From the NCBI RefSeq assembly GCF_947492405.1, contig NZ_CANLMP010000004.1, positions 124,001 through 188,000 of the forward strand: a stretch of DNA of 64,000 nt, in the 5' to 3' direction. Below, one piece after another: positions 33,699 through 39,632 of this stretch. The notes below the pieces were generated by a model. It was not told the DNA's origin. It made no database searches and saw only the letters and a program-made list of their open reading frames with translations. Each line of letters starts with the position of its first letter. The first letter of the stretch is position 1. The translations under genes were made by a program, and so were the position numbers. Origin of the DNA: an uncultured Aquimarina sp. GTDB lineage: Bacteria; Bacteroidota; Bacteroidia; Flavobacteriales; Flavobacteriaceae.

Positions 33699-33772
33699 GC
33701 TCCGCTAGCCCAAATGGCAGAGGCATCCGGTTTAAGCCCGGTTCAGTCTAAGTTCGAATCTTAGGTGGAGTA
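33699..33772 (+). tRNA. tRNA with Leu anticodon TAA and short variable loop
   Basis: Acceptor GCTCCGC/GTGGAGT, D-arm GCCC/GGC, anticodon arm TCCGG-TTTAAGC-CCGGT (TAA), variable TCAGT, T-arm CTAAG-TTCGAAT-CTTAG, discriminator A. As with the TAG gene 90 bases upstream, the long variable arm of tRNA-Leu is missing. Confidence 0.75.
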
Positions 33773-33778
33773 CAAAAC

Positions 33779-33850
33779 AAGCTCATGGTGTAAATGGAAG
33801 CACCCAAGGTTACGACCCTTGAAGTATAGGTTCAAATCCTATTGAGTTTA
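33779..33850 (+). tRNA. tRNA-Arg (ACG)
   Basis: Acceptor AAGCTCA/TGAGTTT with one G-T pair, D-arm GTGT/GCAC, anticodon arm CAAGG-TTACGAC-CCTTG (ACG, needing A-to-I editing to read CGN), T-arm ATAGG-TTCAAAT-CCTAT, discriminator A, four-base variable loop. Confidence 0.75.
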
Positions 33851-33860
33851 CAAACTGATC

Positions 33861-33929
33861 TGTGATGTAACGGCAGCATCCAAGACTTTGACTCTTGGTG
33901 CAAAGGTTCGAAATGCTGTGCATTCACAA
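33861..33929 (+). tRNA. Degenerate tRNA-Gln (TTG)-like gene
   Basis: The anticodon arm CAAGA-CTTTGAC-TCTTG (TTG) is intact and is followed by GCAAAGGTTCGAAA as in glutamine tRNAs, but the T-stem 3' strand expected as CCTTT is replaced by TGCTG. TGTGATG can pair with CATTCACA only with a bulge, and the D-arm is shortened. Discriminator unclear. Probably a decayed or non-standard tRNA. Confidence 0.5.
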
Positions 33930-33982
33930 ATACAAAATTATCAAATATTGACCTAATGAGTAATCCTTTCGGGTCATCAAAC

Positions 33983-34054
33983 TAAGGTATAACTCAGTGG
34001 AAGAGTGCCGTGGTTATATCGCGGAAGTCTTGGGTTCGATTCCCAATGCCTTAG
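33983..34054 (+). tRNA. tRNA-Ile (TAT)
   Basis: Acceptor TAAGGTA/TGCCTTA, D-stem ACTC/GAGT, anticodon arm CCGTG-GTTATAT-CGCGG giving anticodon TAT, T-arm TTGGG-TTCGATT-CCCAA. Most bacteria read ATA codons with a lysidine-modified CAT anticodon, so a TAT gene is unusual. ATA codons occur in leader ORFs B, C and D. Confidence 0.72.
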
Positions 34055-34096
34055 CTATTATCTATTCACAAAAAAATAAGGTCAATATATAGTATT

Positions 34097-34954
34097 TTAT
34101 TTTTTACTGTTTCGAATACTCAAAAATATTGCGATCCCTCCTGTAAAAAACATTAATAAACTATATACAGCGGGAGCAATTGCAAAAGAAGTATTATGAA
34201 GTATCGCGATAGCAACGGTTATAGCTAAAGTACCATTTTGAATACCGGATTCTATTCCAATAGATATGGCGCCTTTTTGATGAACACGAAATAGTTTTGC
34301 AGAATAATAACCGATAGCCATTGTCAAAACATTCAATAATAAAGCAACAAGACCAGCTTCTTTAAAATAAAAAATGAAGTTGTCTTTTTCTTTAATTAGA
34401 ATACCTACAATAACTAAAGCAAGTACTAACGCTGAAGCTATTTTTACCGGTTTAGCCATCTTTAATGCAAAAGACTCATTATACTTTCTTATTATCATAC
34501 CAATAGCAACAGGTATAATAATTATAACTAAGATCTGAATGATAGTTTCAATTACATTTAATTGAATAGTTTGATCTTCGGATAAAAAGTAAAGTAACGA
34601 AAAATTAACTATGAACGGTATGGTGATTATAGTTATCAAACTACTAAAAGCTGTAAGTGTTACAGATAATGCAATATCTCCCTTAGCTAAATGAGAAATC
34701 AAATTAGAAGTCGCTCCACCTGGACAGGCTGCTAATATCATAATTCCAATAGCTATTTCCGGTTTTAGCGACAGCGCAGAAGCTAACAGAAAACCTACAA
34801 GTGGTAAGATTATAAGTTGATTCACTAAACCAACCAAAATTGCTTTAGGATAAATAAGTATTCTCTTAAAATCAGCCACTACGAGGGACAACCCCATCCC
34901 TAACATGATAATGAATAAGGATGCGGCTAAAATAATCGTCGAAATATTATCCAT
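34097..34954 (-). CDS. Bile acid:sodium symporter (BASS/SBF) family transporter
   Basis: 285 residues with about nine membrane segments. LAACPGGATSNLISHLAKGDIALSV (quoted here only in part: CPGGATSN near residue 81) is the hallmark of the SBF family, and GIESGIQNGTLAITVA near residue 235 is the second crossover-helix motif. Such proteins import organic anions with sodium. It lies inside the tRNA array, on the opposite strand, between tRNA-Ile and tRNA-His, so array transcription would run antisense to it. Substrate unknown. Confidence 0.82.
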   Translation of the reverse strand: MDNISTIILAASLFIIMLGMGLSLVVADFKRILIYPKAILVGLVNQLIILPLVGFLLASALSLKPEIAIGIMILAACPGGATSNLISHLAKGDIALSVTLTAFSSLITIITIPFIVNFSLLYFLSEDQTIQLNVIETIIQILVIIIIPVAIGMIIRKYNESFALKMAKPVKIASALVLALVIVGILIKEKDNFIFYFKEAGLVALLLNVLTMAIGYYSAKLFRVHQKGAISIGIESGIQNGTLAITVAIAILHNTSFAIAPAVYSLLMFFTGGIAIFLSIRNSKK

Positions 34955-35037
34955 AAACTTTGTTTTCTAATATATGGACTAATATAAAGATTTATTTATC
35001 AAAACTCTGAAAATCAAAACCTACAAAACCATAAAAT

Positions 35038-35110
35038 GGTGTCTCTAGCTTATCTGGTAAAGCATCTCACTGTGAATGAGAAGAACAGGGTTCAAGTCCC
35101 GGAGTACACC
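35038..35110 (+). tRNA. tRNA-His (GTG)
   Basis: G-1 at 35038 faces C73, the identity pair of tRNA-His; D-arm GCTT/AAGC; anticodon arm TCTCA-CTGTGAA-TGAGA (GTG); T-arm CAGGG-TTCAAGT-CCCGG with one mismatch. The inner half of the acceptor stem (GTGTCTC with AGTACAC) has two mismatches, so the gene is somewhat decayed. Confidence 0.7.
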
Positions 35111-35117
35111 CAAAAAA

Positions 35118-35190
35118 GGAATAGTAGCAAAGTTGGTCAATGCGTTGGATTGAAGATCCGAAGATATAGGTTCAAATCCTATCTGTTCCA
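35118..35190 (+). tRNA. tRNA-Phe (GAA)
   Basis: Acceptor GGAATAG/CTGTTCC, anticodon arm TTGGA-TTGAAGA-TCCGA (GAA), T-arm ATAGG-TTCAAAT-CCTAT, discriminator A. Normal form. Confidence 0.85.
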
Positions 35191-35212
35191 CTAACAATTA
35201 AAATTTAAAACT

Positions 35213-35533
35213 ATGAGAAACAATTTACTACAAAGGTTTTTATGTAAAACTGAAGACACAGGAAGGTTCATAGTTCAATCCAAAATTACTGGTATTACCT
35301 ATTTCGTAGAACCAATCGATAATGGCAAACCAGATAAGCTTTGGGGTGATCTAGATCCTGCTACTAAAAAGCTTACTGGTGATTACGGAAATTCTAGAAG
35401 AGGAGCTGTTAAAAAAGAAGATTCATTAATTCTGAAAGAAAATGGTTTTAAGAACATCTCCATTTTTAAAGGAAGTCCACTAGGAGAAATCGACAGACGC
35501 GATCACGAATATGAGCTATTAAATAATCCATAA
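35213..35533 (+). CDS. Small protein encoded inside the tRNA array, 106 residues
   Basis: Not recognised. ATG 35213 lies 22 bases after tRNA-Phe, and codon use looks like that of normal genes. The sequence is soluble and charged with strand-like segments (GRFIVQSKITGITYFVEPID) and a Gly/Arg-rich middle (GDYGNSRRGAVKKED), no membrane helix, no cysteine pair beyond one N-terminal Cys. Its location between tRNA genes suggests a tRNA- or array-linked role. A small RNA-binding or modification-related protein is possible but unproven. Confidence 0.6.
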   Translation: MRNNLLQRFLCKTEDTGRFIVQSKITGITYFVEPIDNGKPDKLWGDLDPATKKLTGDYGNSRRGAVKKEDSLILKENGFKNISIFKGSPLGEIDRRDHEYELLNNP

Positions 35534-35560
35534 TTAAAATATGATTTAAAAACTAATATC

Positions 35561-35725
35561 ATGAAAACACAACCAACAATTACAAAGCAAAAAACAAAAA
35601 ATGGTTTACAACATTTACTTTTAAAATGGGCTACTATCTATATCAATAGTATGACCAAAGCTCTGTATCCTGATACAGATACTCCCAATAGTAAAAATGA
35701 TCAAAATCGCATTTTTTACAAATAA
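35561..35725 (+). CDS. Small basic ORF inside the tRNA array, 54 codons
   Basis: ATG 35561 to TAA 35723-35725, beginning MKTQPTITKQKTKNGLQHLL, 27 bases after the 106-residue gene. It is basic and may form an amphipathic helix in the middle. No family recognised. Short length leaves coding status uncertain, although the spacing and start codon context favour co-translation with the previous gene. Confidence 0.4.
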   Translation: MKTQPTITKQKTKNGLQHLLLKWATIYINSMTKALYPDTDTPNSKNDQNRIFYK

Positions 35726-35727
35726 AT

Positions 35728-35779
35728 AATTACTACGCAAATACATTGCGTTCATTTATTAAATATTTGCATAGTAATT
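35728..35779 (+). repeat. 16-bp inverted repeat after the small ORFs
   Basis: AATTACTACGCAAATA (35728-35743) and TATTTGCATAGTAATT (35764-35779) pair with one mismatch around a 20-base loop. No T-run, so it may be an RNA processing or protein-binding structure. Confidence 0.6.
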
Positions 35780-35828
35780 AAACAAGCCTTCTTTTATAAG
35801 GGGTAAACAAATGAAGGTTTGTAGTAGC

Positions 35829-35863
35829 GCCCTGCTATAGGTGAGGAATGTAGCAGGGCTTTT
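35829..35863 (+). terminator. Terminator-like hairpin within the array
   Basis: GCCCTGCTA (35829-35837) and TAGCAGGGC (35851-35859) form a 9-bp stem followed by TTTT. The T-run is short. It lies directly before the next tRNA-like gene at 35871. Confidence 0.5.
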
Positions 35864-35870
35864 GATAAAA

Positions 35871-36073
35871 ACCTCTTTAGCACAAAAGGAAGTGCTGCGG
35901 AAAAAGACCTTTACGTAACCGTGGAGTGATTGGATGATGTTGTTAATGACTTGCTCGTTAATGAATAGATTTTGCAGAAGCACCGAAATGAACAAGAATC
36001 AAAGTAGGGAAGCGCATTTAGAGCCAATCTGTTCGCTTAGGCGAAAGTACCAGTTCGAATCTGGTAAGAGGTA
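35871..36073 (+). tRNA. tRNA-like gene with about 150 bases between D-arm and T-arm
   Basis: ACCTCTT (35871-35877) then TA and a D-arm GCAC-AAAAGGAA-GTGC (35880-35895) match, at the far end, T-arm ACCAG-TTCGAAT-CTGGT (36049-36065), AAGAGGT (36066-36072) and A73: 7 of 7 acceptor pairs. No normal anticodon arm follows the D-arm; 153 bases intervene, ending with a possible class II variable stem TCGC/GCGA. GCGGA (35897-) could pair weakly with TCTGT near 36028. It is either an intron-bearing class II tRNA or a tRNA-derived RNA with a new central domain; the amino acid is unknown. Confidence 0.5.
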
Positions 36074-36082
36074 CAGTGAGAC

Positions 36083-36140
36083 TCCGACTTAGGTCGGGAT
36101 AATAAAAAAATAAGATTCCTGTCTACACAGGAACAAGATA
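36083..36140 (+). repeat. Two interspersed palindromes between tRNA-like genes
   Basis: TCCGACTTAGGTCGGGA and ATTCCTGTCTACACAGGAA are short palindromes of the same type found in paa intergenic regions (52.1, 52.46 and 62.4 kb). Further downstream TATGAAGT/ACTTCATA (near 36181-36214) and GACTATT/AATAGTC (near 36237-36257) make two more hairpins. Confidence 0.6.
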
Positions 36141-36260
36141 TCAAGCAAGTCTTGTTGGGTGTTTCTGTATAGCACTATTGTATGAAGTATTGCAGTTTTG
36201 TATGATCACTTCATATTCAACTTGATTTGAAGGTTTGACTATTCACCAAAAATAGTCGCA

Positions 36261-36350
36261 ACTCTATGTGTCATGGGTTCGAATCCCATCGGGACCGCTA
36301 TAAAAGTAAAAAATGGTCCCGTAGCTCAGTGGTTAGAGCAATAGATTCTG
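36261..36350 (+). tRNA. Permuted tRNA gene 1 (3' half before 5' half)
   Basis: Upstream half: anticodon stem TCTAT (36263-36267), variable GTGTC, T-arm ATGGG-TTCGAAT-CCCAT, acceptor CGGGACC (36290-36296), G73. A 17-base linker follows. Downstream half: acceptor GGTCCCG (36315-36321), TA, D-arm GCTC-AGTGGTTA-GAGC, A26, anticodon stem ATAGA (36341-36345), then TTCTG. Acceptor (7/7) and anticodon stem (5/5) pair perfectly across the inverted order. Read as an ordinary gene the downstream half has no matching 3' acceptor. The loop would read TTCTG plus bases from the other half, so the anticodon (CTG for Gln is one option) is undecided. Confidence 0.7.
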
Positions 36351-36430
36351 GTTGTCGCGGGTTCGATTCCCGTCAAAGCACCACTTGCTTTGTAGCTCAG
36401 TAGGTAGAGCACTACACTTTTAATGTAGCC
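36351..36430 (+). tRNA. Permuted tRNA gene 2, Lys (TTT) anticodon
   Basis: Upstream half: T-arm GCGGG-TTCGATT-CCCGT (36357-36373), acceptor CAAAGCA (36374-36380), then CCA (36381-36383). Two bases later the downstream half: acceptor TGCTTTG (36386-36392), TA, D-arm GCTC-AGTAGGTA-GAGC, anticodon arm CTACA-CTTTTAA-TGTAG (36412-36428), anticodon TTT. Acceptor strands match 7 of 7. The join would be in the variable region. The CCA after the acceptor is the only one encoded in the array. The gene abuts permuted gene 1, so the two share a boundary near 36350. Confidence 0.68.
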
Positions 36431-36453
36431 AAAATGGACTCAAAATCCGTTTT
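36431..36453 (+). ncRNA. Isolated anticodon-arm-like hairpin, CAA
   Basis: AAAATGGA-CTCAAAA-TCCGTTTT is an 8-bp stem (one G-T pair) with a 7-base loop of the form CT-CAA-AA, identical in layout to the anticodon arm of tRNA-Leu(CAA). It has no D-arm, T-arm or acceptor around it and follows directly on the 5' half of permuted gene 2. Confidence 0.4.
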
Positions 36454-36477
36454 CAAGAAGTTTAGATCATCTTCTAA

Positions 36478-36562
36478 AACTGATCTACAGCTGGTCTAGC
36501 TGTAAAAAAGACAAAAACGTTGACTAGTAGATCAGTTCTTATGCTACTCTTGGGATAAGAAC
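36478..36562 (+). ncRNA. tRNA-like hairpins in the slipin leader
   Basis: AACTGATCTAC (36478-36488) and GTAGATCAGTT (36527-36537) pair perfectly over 11 bp, enclosing CAGCT-GGTCT-AGCTG, a D-arm-like hairpin, and A-rich sequence. A second stem, GTTCTTAT/ATAAGAAC (36535-36562), abuts it. No T-loop is seen. Published comparative work on RNA repair proposed that SPFH/Band-7 proteins act with a cognate tRNA-like RNA; this element, 320 bases upstream of the slipin gene, is a candidate for it. Confidence 0.45.
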
Positions 36563-36880
36563 AGTCTTGAAGGTTCTTTGAGAAACTAAGAATGTTGGTA
36601 CTAAGAAGTAATTACTTTTTTGTGTTCAGATTTTAGAATTAACTATCTTTTTTTGATAGATATTCTTTCTTCTCGATACTAAAAACTAATTGTAGAAGAT
36701 ATCACAAGCTATAATTTCCGTACTGAAAAGATGATTTGCTTTCACCGTTTTTAACAAAAAAACTTTTAAATATCCTTAATACGGATAAAAGGAAATAGAT
36801 AATACCTCCGTTACGGGATTATCATCCAATTAATGTTGAATCTGTCTTTTTCAAATAAAAAGGCTTAAAAATGAAAAAAA
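36563..36880 (+). other. Long untranslated leader of the slipin gene
   Basis: AT-rich sequence without an ORF. It holds weak hairpins (AAGTAATTACTT followed by T at about 36605-36622, and GATAAT...ATTATC enclosing CCG/CGG at about 36799-36825). No convincing promoter or strong terminator is seen, so the slipin may be transcribed with the array. Confidence 0.4.
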
Positions 36881-37981
36881 ATGAAAAGAGTAAGAATCAA
36901 TGCTGGCAAAGTAGGCTTGGTTTTCAGAAAAGGAGATTACAATCGTGTTATAACACAAGGAACCCATTGGTTAGGATTTAATGAGCGTGTTATTCAGTAT
37001 GATTTATCTAAACCCTTTGCAGCTCCAATAGCACTGGAACTCTTACTAAAAGATACAGTGTTGGAAGATATGTTACACCTAATTGAGGTAAAGGATAATG
37101 AAATTGTATTGGTCTATGAGAATGGTAACTTTAAAAGTGTATTTTCTGCAGGAAGATACACACTTTGGAAAGGATTGTACGAATATGAATTTACAACAGT
37201 AGATCTTAGTAAAATCTATATTACAGAGAAAATTGATAAATCTTTATTCAGCAATCATGCACTCAATAAATATATCCGAGTTTTTGAAGTTGCTGCATAT
37301 GAAAAAGCTGTACTTATTGTAGATGATGTATATGCTAAAACTTTGGGTAGTGGTACATATCGTTTCTGGAGAAATGACACAACTATCAAAATTGCTAAAG
37401 CAGATTTACGTCAACTACAGCTTGAAATTTCAGGTCAAGAATTATTGACAAAGGATAAAGCTGCTATTCGTATCAATTTCTACATACAATATAAAGTAGT
37501 AGATATCGAAAAAGCTTTACTTGAAAATAAAGAATATGAAAAACAATTATACATCGCGATGCAATTAGCTCTTAGAGCTTTCGTAGGAAATTACACCTTA
37601 GATGAACTTTTAGAGCGTAAAGAAGATATGGCAAATGCTATTCTGGACGCTACTAAAAGTCAGACAATCAAGTTAGGTGCGAAAGTATTGAATTGTGGTA
37701 TCAGGGATATTATCCTTACCGGTGAAATGAAAGAAATCATGAACCAGGTGTTGGTAGCACAAAAGAGAGCTCAAGCTAATATCATTACCAGGCGTGAGGA
37801 AACTGCATCTACCAGAAGTTTGCTAAATACAGCTAAACTGATGGAAGATAATGAAATGCTCTACAAATTGAAAGAAATGGAATATGTAGAGAAAATTGCC
37901 GATAAAATCGGCGAGATTACGGTTTCTGGAAATGGTGGGATGGTAAAACAACTGAAGGACATATTCTCTGTGAATAGGTAA
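36881..37981 (+). CDS. Slipin / SPFH (Band-7) domain protein
   Basis: 366 residues. ATG 36881 is chosen over an out-of-frame ATG ten bases upstream. Two N-terminal repeats of a small beta module (VRINAGKVGLVFRKGDYNRV and later NEIVLVYENGNFKSVFSAG) precede the SPFH core (about 125-300; FEVAAYEKAVLIVDD, KDKAAIRINFYIQYKVVD, GAKVLNCGIRDIILTGEMKEIM) and a helical tail with AQKRAQANIITRREETASTR. It lacks the membrane hairpin of classical slipins, so it may form a soluble ring. Slipins of this kind recur in predicted RNA repair loci; here it closes the tRNA array. Confidence 0.88.
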   Translation: MKRVRINAGKVGLVFRKGDYNRVITQGTHWLGFNERVIQYDLSKPFAAPIALELLLKDTVLEDMLHLIEVKDNEIVLVYENGNFKSVFSAGRYTLWKGLYEYEFTTVDLSKIYITEKIDKSLFSNHALNKYIRVFEVAAYEKAVLIVDDVYAKTLGSGTYRFWRNDTTIKIAKADLRQLQLEISGQELLTKDKAAIRINFYIQYKVVDIEKALLENKEYEKQLYIAMQLALRAFVGNYTLDELLERKEDMANAILDATKSQTIKLGAKVLNCGIRDIILTGEMKEIMNQVLVAQKRAQANIITRREETASTRSLLNTAKLMEDNEMLYKLKEMEYVEKIADKIGEITVSGNGGMVKQLKDIFSVNR

Positions 37982-38091
37982 GTGTGAAAAAATGTACTGA
38001 TTGTTATGATCAGTGCATTTTTGTATTTAATGTAATAGCTGGAAAATAGTAACCTATTTTTACCAATTGTTCTTATAAAAATATCTGAAAA

Positions 38092-38224
38092 CAAAAAAGA
38101 GCGTCTCCACGCTCTTTTTCTTCACACAAATCATCTTAATTTAGGGGCTTATTCTAAAATTAAAACTCACTTTTTATAAAATGCTTCCACCTTGGGGAGG
38201 ATGAAAGCGCTAACTCATTAACTC
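38092..38224 (-). ncRNA. Small RNA gene, copy 1 of 3
   Basis: Read on the minus strand: promoter TTTG (38257-38260 in complement), 19 bases, TATCTTTA (38230-38237), about 130 bases without ORF, and the terminator AAGAGCGTGGAGACGCTCTT with a T-run at 38093-38118. Copies 2 and 3 at 45.94-46.07 and 46.32-46.45 kb are nearly identical. A conserved internal hairpin CTTTCAT...ATGAAAG region varies between copies in a way that keeps pairing. Confidence 0.7.
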
Positions 38225-38442
38225 TGGTGTAAAGATACAGCTATTTTTCAATCCACCAAACTTTTTGTGTATTTTATCTAAAAAAAACGCATTTAATCTT
38301 TCTTAACTGATCAAAAAATCTAATTTTGTAGTATTTTTCTTTCAAATACTTTTTACTAAAGAATAATTTCATTTTTAGGTAGGGTATATTCTTACTTTTT
38401 TGTTTTAGGAATGTAATTTTTAAAACAAAAAACGAAAAATTA

Positions 38443-39036
38443 ATGAAAAAAATAATTTTAACTCTAACCTTTATCGTATCATTACTAGGTACTGGATACT
38501 CACAAGAAACAAATACTAATAATGAACAAGAAACAGTAGGTACTACTTATAAAAGCAGCATCCGAATGCTACCCTTATCACTTCTAATTGGAGAAATAAG
38601 TTTTGAATACGAGCACATTCTCAAAAATAACTTCACCTTATTACTTCAAGGGTATGGAGATTTTTCTAATTCAGATATTATTGAGAATGGATCTCTAGTT
38701 ACTCAAAGGAGTACCTCTGGATATGAAATAGGACTGGAAATTGGAGCTAGATATTATTTCTCCAAACGTAAAAAAGCTCCAAAAGGATGGTTCATAGGTA
38801 CTGGAATTATTGGAGGCTATAAAAATATAGATTATAACACCGTATCTATATTTAATCTTAGAGATTATGACACTGCTGTCATAGGAGCTACTATAAAAGG
38901 AGGTTATCAATGGGTTTTTAAATCTGGATTTACAATCGGAGCAGCGAACCGCTTACGATTTGTACAAGAACTTTCGGGACCAAGGAATGGATACCTGGAT
39001 GCGTTGCCAGAAATTTCTATAGGTTATTCTTGGTAA
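38443..39036 (+). CDS. Outer-membrane beta-barrel protein, 197 residues
   Basis: Signal peptide MKKIILTLTFIVSLLGTGYS, then alternating strands (FEYEHILKNNFTLLLQGYGDF, GLEIGARYYFSKRKKAPKGWF, GATIKGGYQWVFKSGFTIGAANRLRF) ending in ISIGYSW. It resembles DUF3575-type 8-strand barrels. It lies 70 bases before the sigma factor gene and may be under its control or may be independent. Function unknown. Confidence 0.65.
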   Translation: MKKIILTLTFIVSLLGTGYSQETNTNNEQETVGTTYKSSIRMLPLSLLIGEISFEYEHILKNNFTLLLQGYGDFSNSDIIENGSLVTQRSTSGYEIGLEIGARYYFSKRKKAPKGWFIGTGIIGGYKNIDYNTVSIFNLRDYDTAVIGATIKGGYQWVFKSGFTIGAANRLRFVQELSGPRNGYLDALPEISIGYSW

Positions 39037-39103
39037 TATTATTAAATTAACAAAATTATATACGACACTACGGTATAGTAATGACTGACCAAAATTTTTA
39101 AAA

Positions 39104-39616
39104 ATGCCCGAAAATGTAATTAGTGTCTGCGATGAGAAAGTATATGAACAACTATATCGAGAGCACGCAGAAAAAATATGTTATTATCTATATTATAAAT
39201 ATGGTGATATGGAAAAAGCACAAGATATTGTACAAGACAGTTTTGCTAAACTTTGGACTAATTGTTCTAAAATCATTTTTGGAGCAGCCAAAAGTTTTCT
39301 TTACAAAATAGCTAATAATTCTTCGATCAATGATTATAAGCATCAGAAAACGGTATTAAAATATAAATCAACGGAACAAAAAACGTATACCAATGAGTCT
39401 CCTGAGTTTCAGATGGAAGAAAAAGAATTTATGGAACGATTAAATATTGCAATAAATAATTTAAGAGAAGGTCAAAGAGAAGTATTTCTTTTAAATCGTA
39501 TCGAAAAGAAAACCTATAAAGAGATTGCGGAAATGCTTGGTATTTCGGTAAAAGCAGTAGAAAAAAGAATGCATTTGGCATTGATTATTTTAAGGAAAAA
39601 AATAGGCAACATATAA
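39104..39616 (+). CDS. ECF-type RNA polymerase sigma factor, FecI-like
   Basis: 170 residues. Region 2 is seen as YYKYGDMEKAQDIVQDSFAKLW and region 4 as LREGQREVFLLNRIEKKTYKEIAEMLGIS...AVEKRMHLAL (each quoted in short pieces; the region 4 helix-turn-helix lies near residues 125-160). Such factors are held by a FecR anti-sigma factor and released by an outer-membrane receptor signal. The gene order sigma, FecR, TonB receptor with an STN domain matches this, so it probably drives transcription of the receptor genes downstream. Confidence 0.88.
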   Translation: MPENVISVCDEKVYEQLYREHAEKICYYLYYKYGDMEKAQDIVQDSFAKLWTNCSKIIFGAAKSFLYKIANNSSINDYKHQKTVLKYKSTEQKTYTNESPEFQMEEKEFMERLNIAINNLREGQREVFLLNRIEKKTYKEIAEMLGISVKAVEKRMHLALIILRKKIGNI

Positions 39617-39632
39617 AGTAATTTAACTTATT

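Noticed and set aside
35759-35995. Minus-strand 78-codon ORF in the array
   Set aside because: It overlaps a hairpin and a tRNA-like 5' half, and its residues show no protein-like pattern.
35871-36073. tmRNA (ssrA) for the long tRNA-like gene
   Set aside because: tmRNA is longer, starts with a G-rich acceptor and encodes a tag ending in Ala-Ala; none of this is present, and the D-arm here is a full one.
38092-38224. Transposon terminal repeat for the three-copy element
   Set aside because: Each copy has a promoter and terminator of its own and no transposase, inverted ends or target duplications are seen.
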